Of a stretch of DNA of 52,832 nucleotides, positions 52,339-52,832 are shown in pieces; within the stretch, counting starts at the first letter, position 1; every line of letters begins with the position of its first letter. The stretch spans positions 1 through 52,832 of the forward strand of contig CAJQKF010000015.1 of the NCBI GenBank assembly GCA_905478855.1. Direction: 5' to 3'. Source of the DNA: an uncultured Gammaproteobacteria bacterium (GTDB taxonomy: Bacteria > Pseudomonadota > Gammaproteobacteria > Arenicellales > CAJQKF01). A model generated the notes under the pieces. The model ran no database searches. It was not told where the DNA came from and worked only from the letters and a program-made list of their open reading frames with translations. Position numbers and translations under genes: made by a program.

Positions 52339-52832
52339 ATGTCTGAAGATCTAGTTGCAAATTCTCTGGTCGGAGCTGTGTGGACAGCCGCACAACCTGG
52401 CGAAGATCCCGTTCAGTATGGCCATGCGACTTTAGAACCTCGTGGAGCGTTTGAAGCTCGAAGTGTGCAAACCTTTAAACTTGTTTACACCGTTGGTCGC
52501 TATGGAATTGATGATACTGGAAGTATTCGTGTAGTTTTTCGATTTATGGGTGATAGCGGTGATCTGCAAACAAATAACCCAACTGCATATAACTACGTTT
52601 CAGCTCATACCAACAACGATTCACGACTGTCGTTAGCGTATGCAAAAACTGGACATAGTCGGCCTTTCTTTAAAAGTCTTACCGTGCGTTTACACGGTGG
52701 CTATTTGAAAGAGGGTGATACCATAACAATTATTTTTGGTGATTCGTCTAAAGGATCACCTGGAATGCAGATGCAGTCGTTTTGTGAAGCAGGATTTGAA
52801 TTTAAGGTGCTTGCCGATGTATGCGCTGTTGG
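52339..52832 (+). CDS. DUF3604-type protein, N-terminal part, cut by the window end
   Basis: From an ATG with AAAAAGG eight bases upstream the frame stays open to the last base, giving 164 residues. The sequence GHATLEPRGAFEARSVQTFK, LVYTVGRYGIDDTGSIRVVF and FGDSSKGSPGMQMQSFCEAG resembles the N-terminal beta domain of DUF3604 proteins, large proteins with a PHP-like metal hydrolase core; the core itself lies beyond the window. It follows the HDAC-family gene by 83 bases in the same direction and is probably co-transcribed. The family call is from memory of the pattern. Confidence 0.7.
   Translation, partial: MSEDLVANSLVGAVWTAAQPGEDPVQYGHATLEPRGAFEARSVQTFKLVYTVGRYGIDDTGSIRVVFRFMGDSGDLQTNNPTAYNYVSAHTNNDSRLSLAYAKTGHSRPFFKSLTVRLHGGYLKEGDTITIIFGDSSKGSPGMQMQSFCEAGFEFKVLADVCAV

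Noticed and set aside
1..52832. CRISPR arrays, rRNA genes, riboswitches and toxin-antitoxin or phage-defence systems
   Set aside because: No regularly spaced repeats, rRNA-like sequence or recognisable defence gene sets were found when reading through.

Overview
The window looks like chromosomal DNA from a free-living, probably marine, gram-negative bacterium, most likely a gammaproteobacterium of moderate AT-leaning base composition. The reasons are a TRAP transporter, uptake systems for betaine-type solutes and peptides, an ectoine-degradation type deacetylase, lipoproteins and Tat signal peptides, and single genes of gammaproteobacterial type (YaaA, a YrbG-like antiporter, NhaA remnants). 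The species cannot be named from the sequence alone.

Layout. (1) 1-2.2 kb is a graveyard of mobile DNA: the end of an IS3-type transposase, a dead tyrosine recombinase, the first codons of an IS256-like transposase, and two copies of a 202-bp MITE-like repeat, with one universal stress protein gene among them. (2) 2.2-9.5 kb, all minus strand, is a catabolic block: a DoeB-type deacetylase, a three-gene TRAP importer, an amidase, a small membrane protein and a D-2-hydroxyacid dehydrogenase, with an NtrC-like palindrome ahead of the TRAP genes. (3) 9.7-12.6 kb: yaaA and an ABC exporter. (4) 12.8-18.4 kb: a LysR regulator divergent from a glycine-betaine-type ABC importer (binding protein, terminator, ATPase, permease with an unusual N-terminal extension) and an alpha/beta hydrolase. 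(5) 18.6-26.5 kb: nine packed minus-strand genes headed by a CarH/LitR-like MerR regulator with a B12-binding domain. They encode two CFA-synthase-type methyltransferases, a FAD oxidoreductase, DUF1365, DUF1295, DUF2878, DUF6134 and a lipocalin, and look like a stress- or light-controlled programme for modifying membrane fatty acids. (6) 27-34.1 kb: a DMT exporter, an M20 amidohydrolase, a Na+/Ca2+ antiporter, a wrecked nhaA, a hybrid histidine kinase and a coiled-coil protein. (7) 34.5-43 kb: an HTH regulator, a complete oligopeptide-type ABC importer (binding protein, two permeases, two ATPases) and a CocE-type hydrolase, which together look like uptake and hydrolysis of a peptide-like compound. 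(8) 43-46.8 kb: IS3 orfA debris, a LysR regulator, an integral membrane protein paired with YceI, tRNA-Arg(CCT) and a small secreted protein. (9) 46.8-52.8 kb: a stray duplicate of the end of an M24 gene, a membrane sensor kinase, a decayed gene, then a creatinase-like M24 protein divergent from a histone-deacetylase-family amidohydrolase and a DUF3604-type gene that runs off the window.

The common theme is scavenging of nitrogenous osmolytes and peptides plus sensing and membrane adaptation. The most unusual parts are the B12/MerR-headed lipid operon, the extended betaine permease, and the repeat and remnant architecture at both ends of the window.
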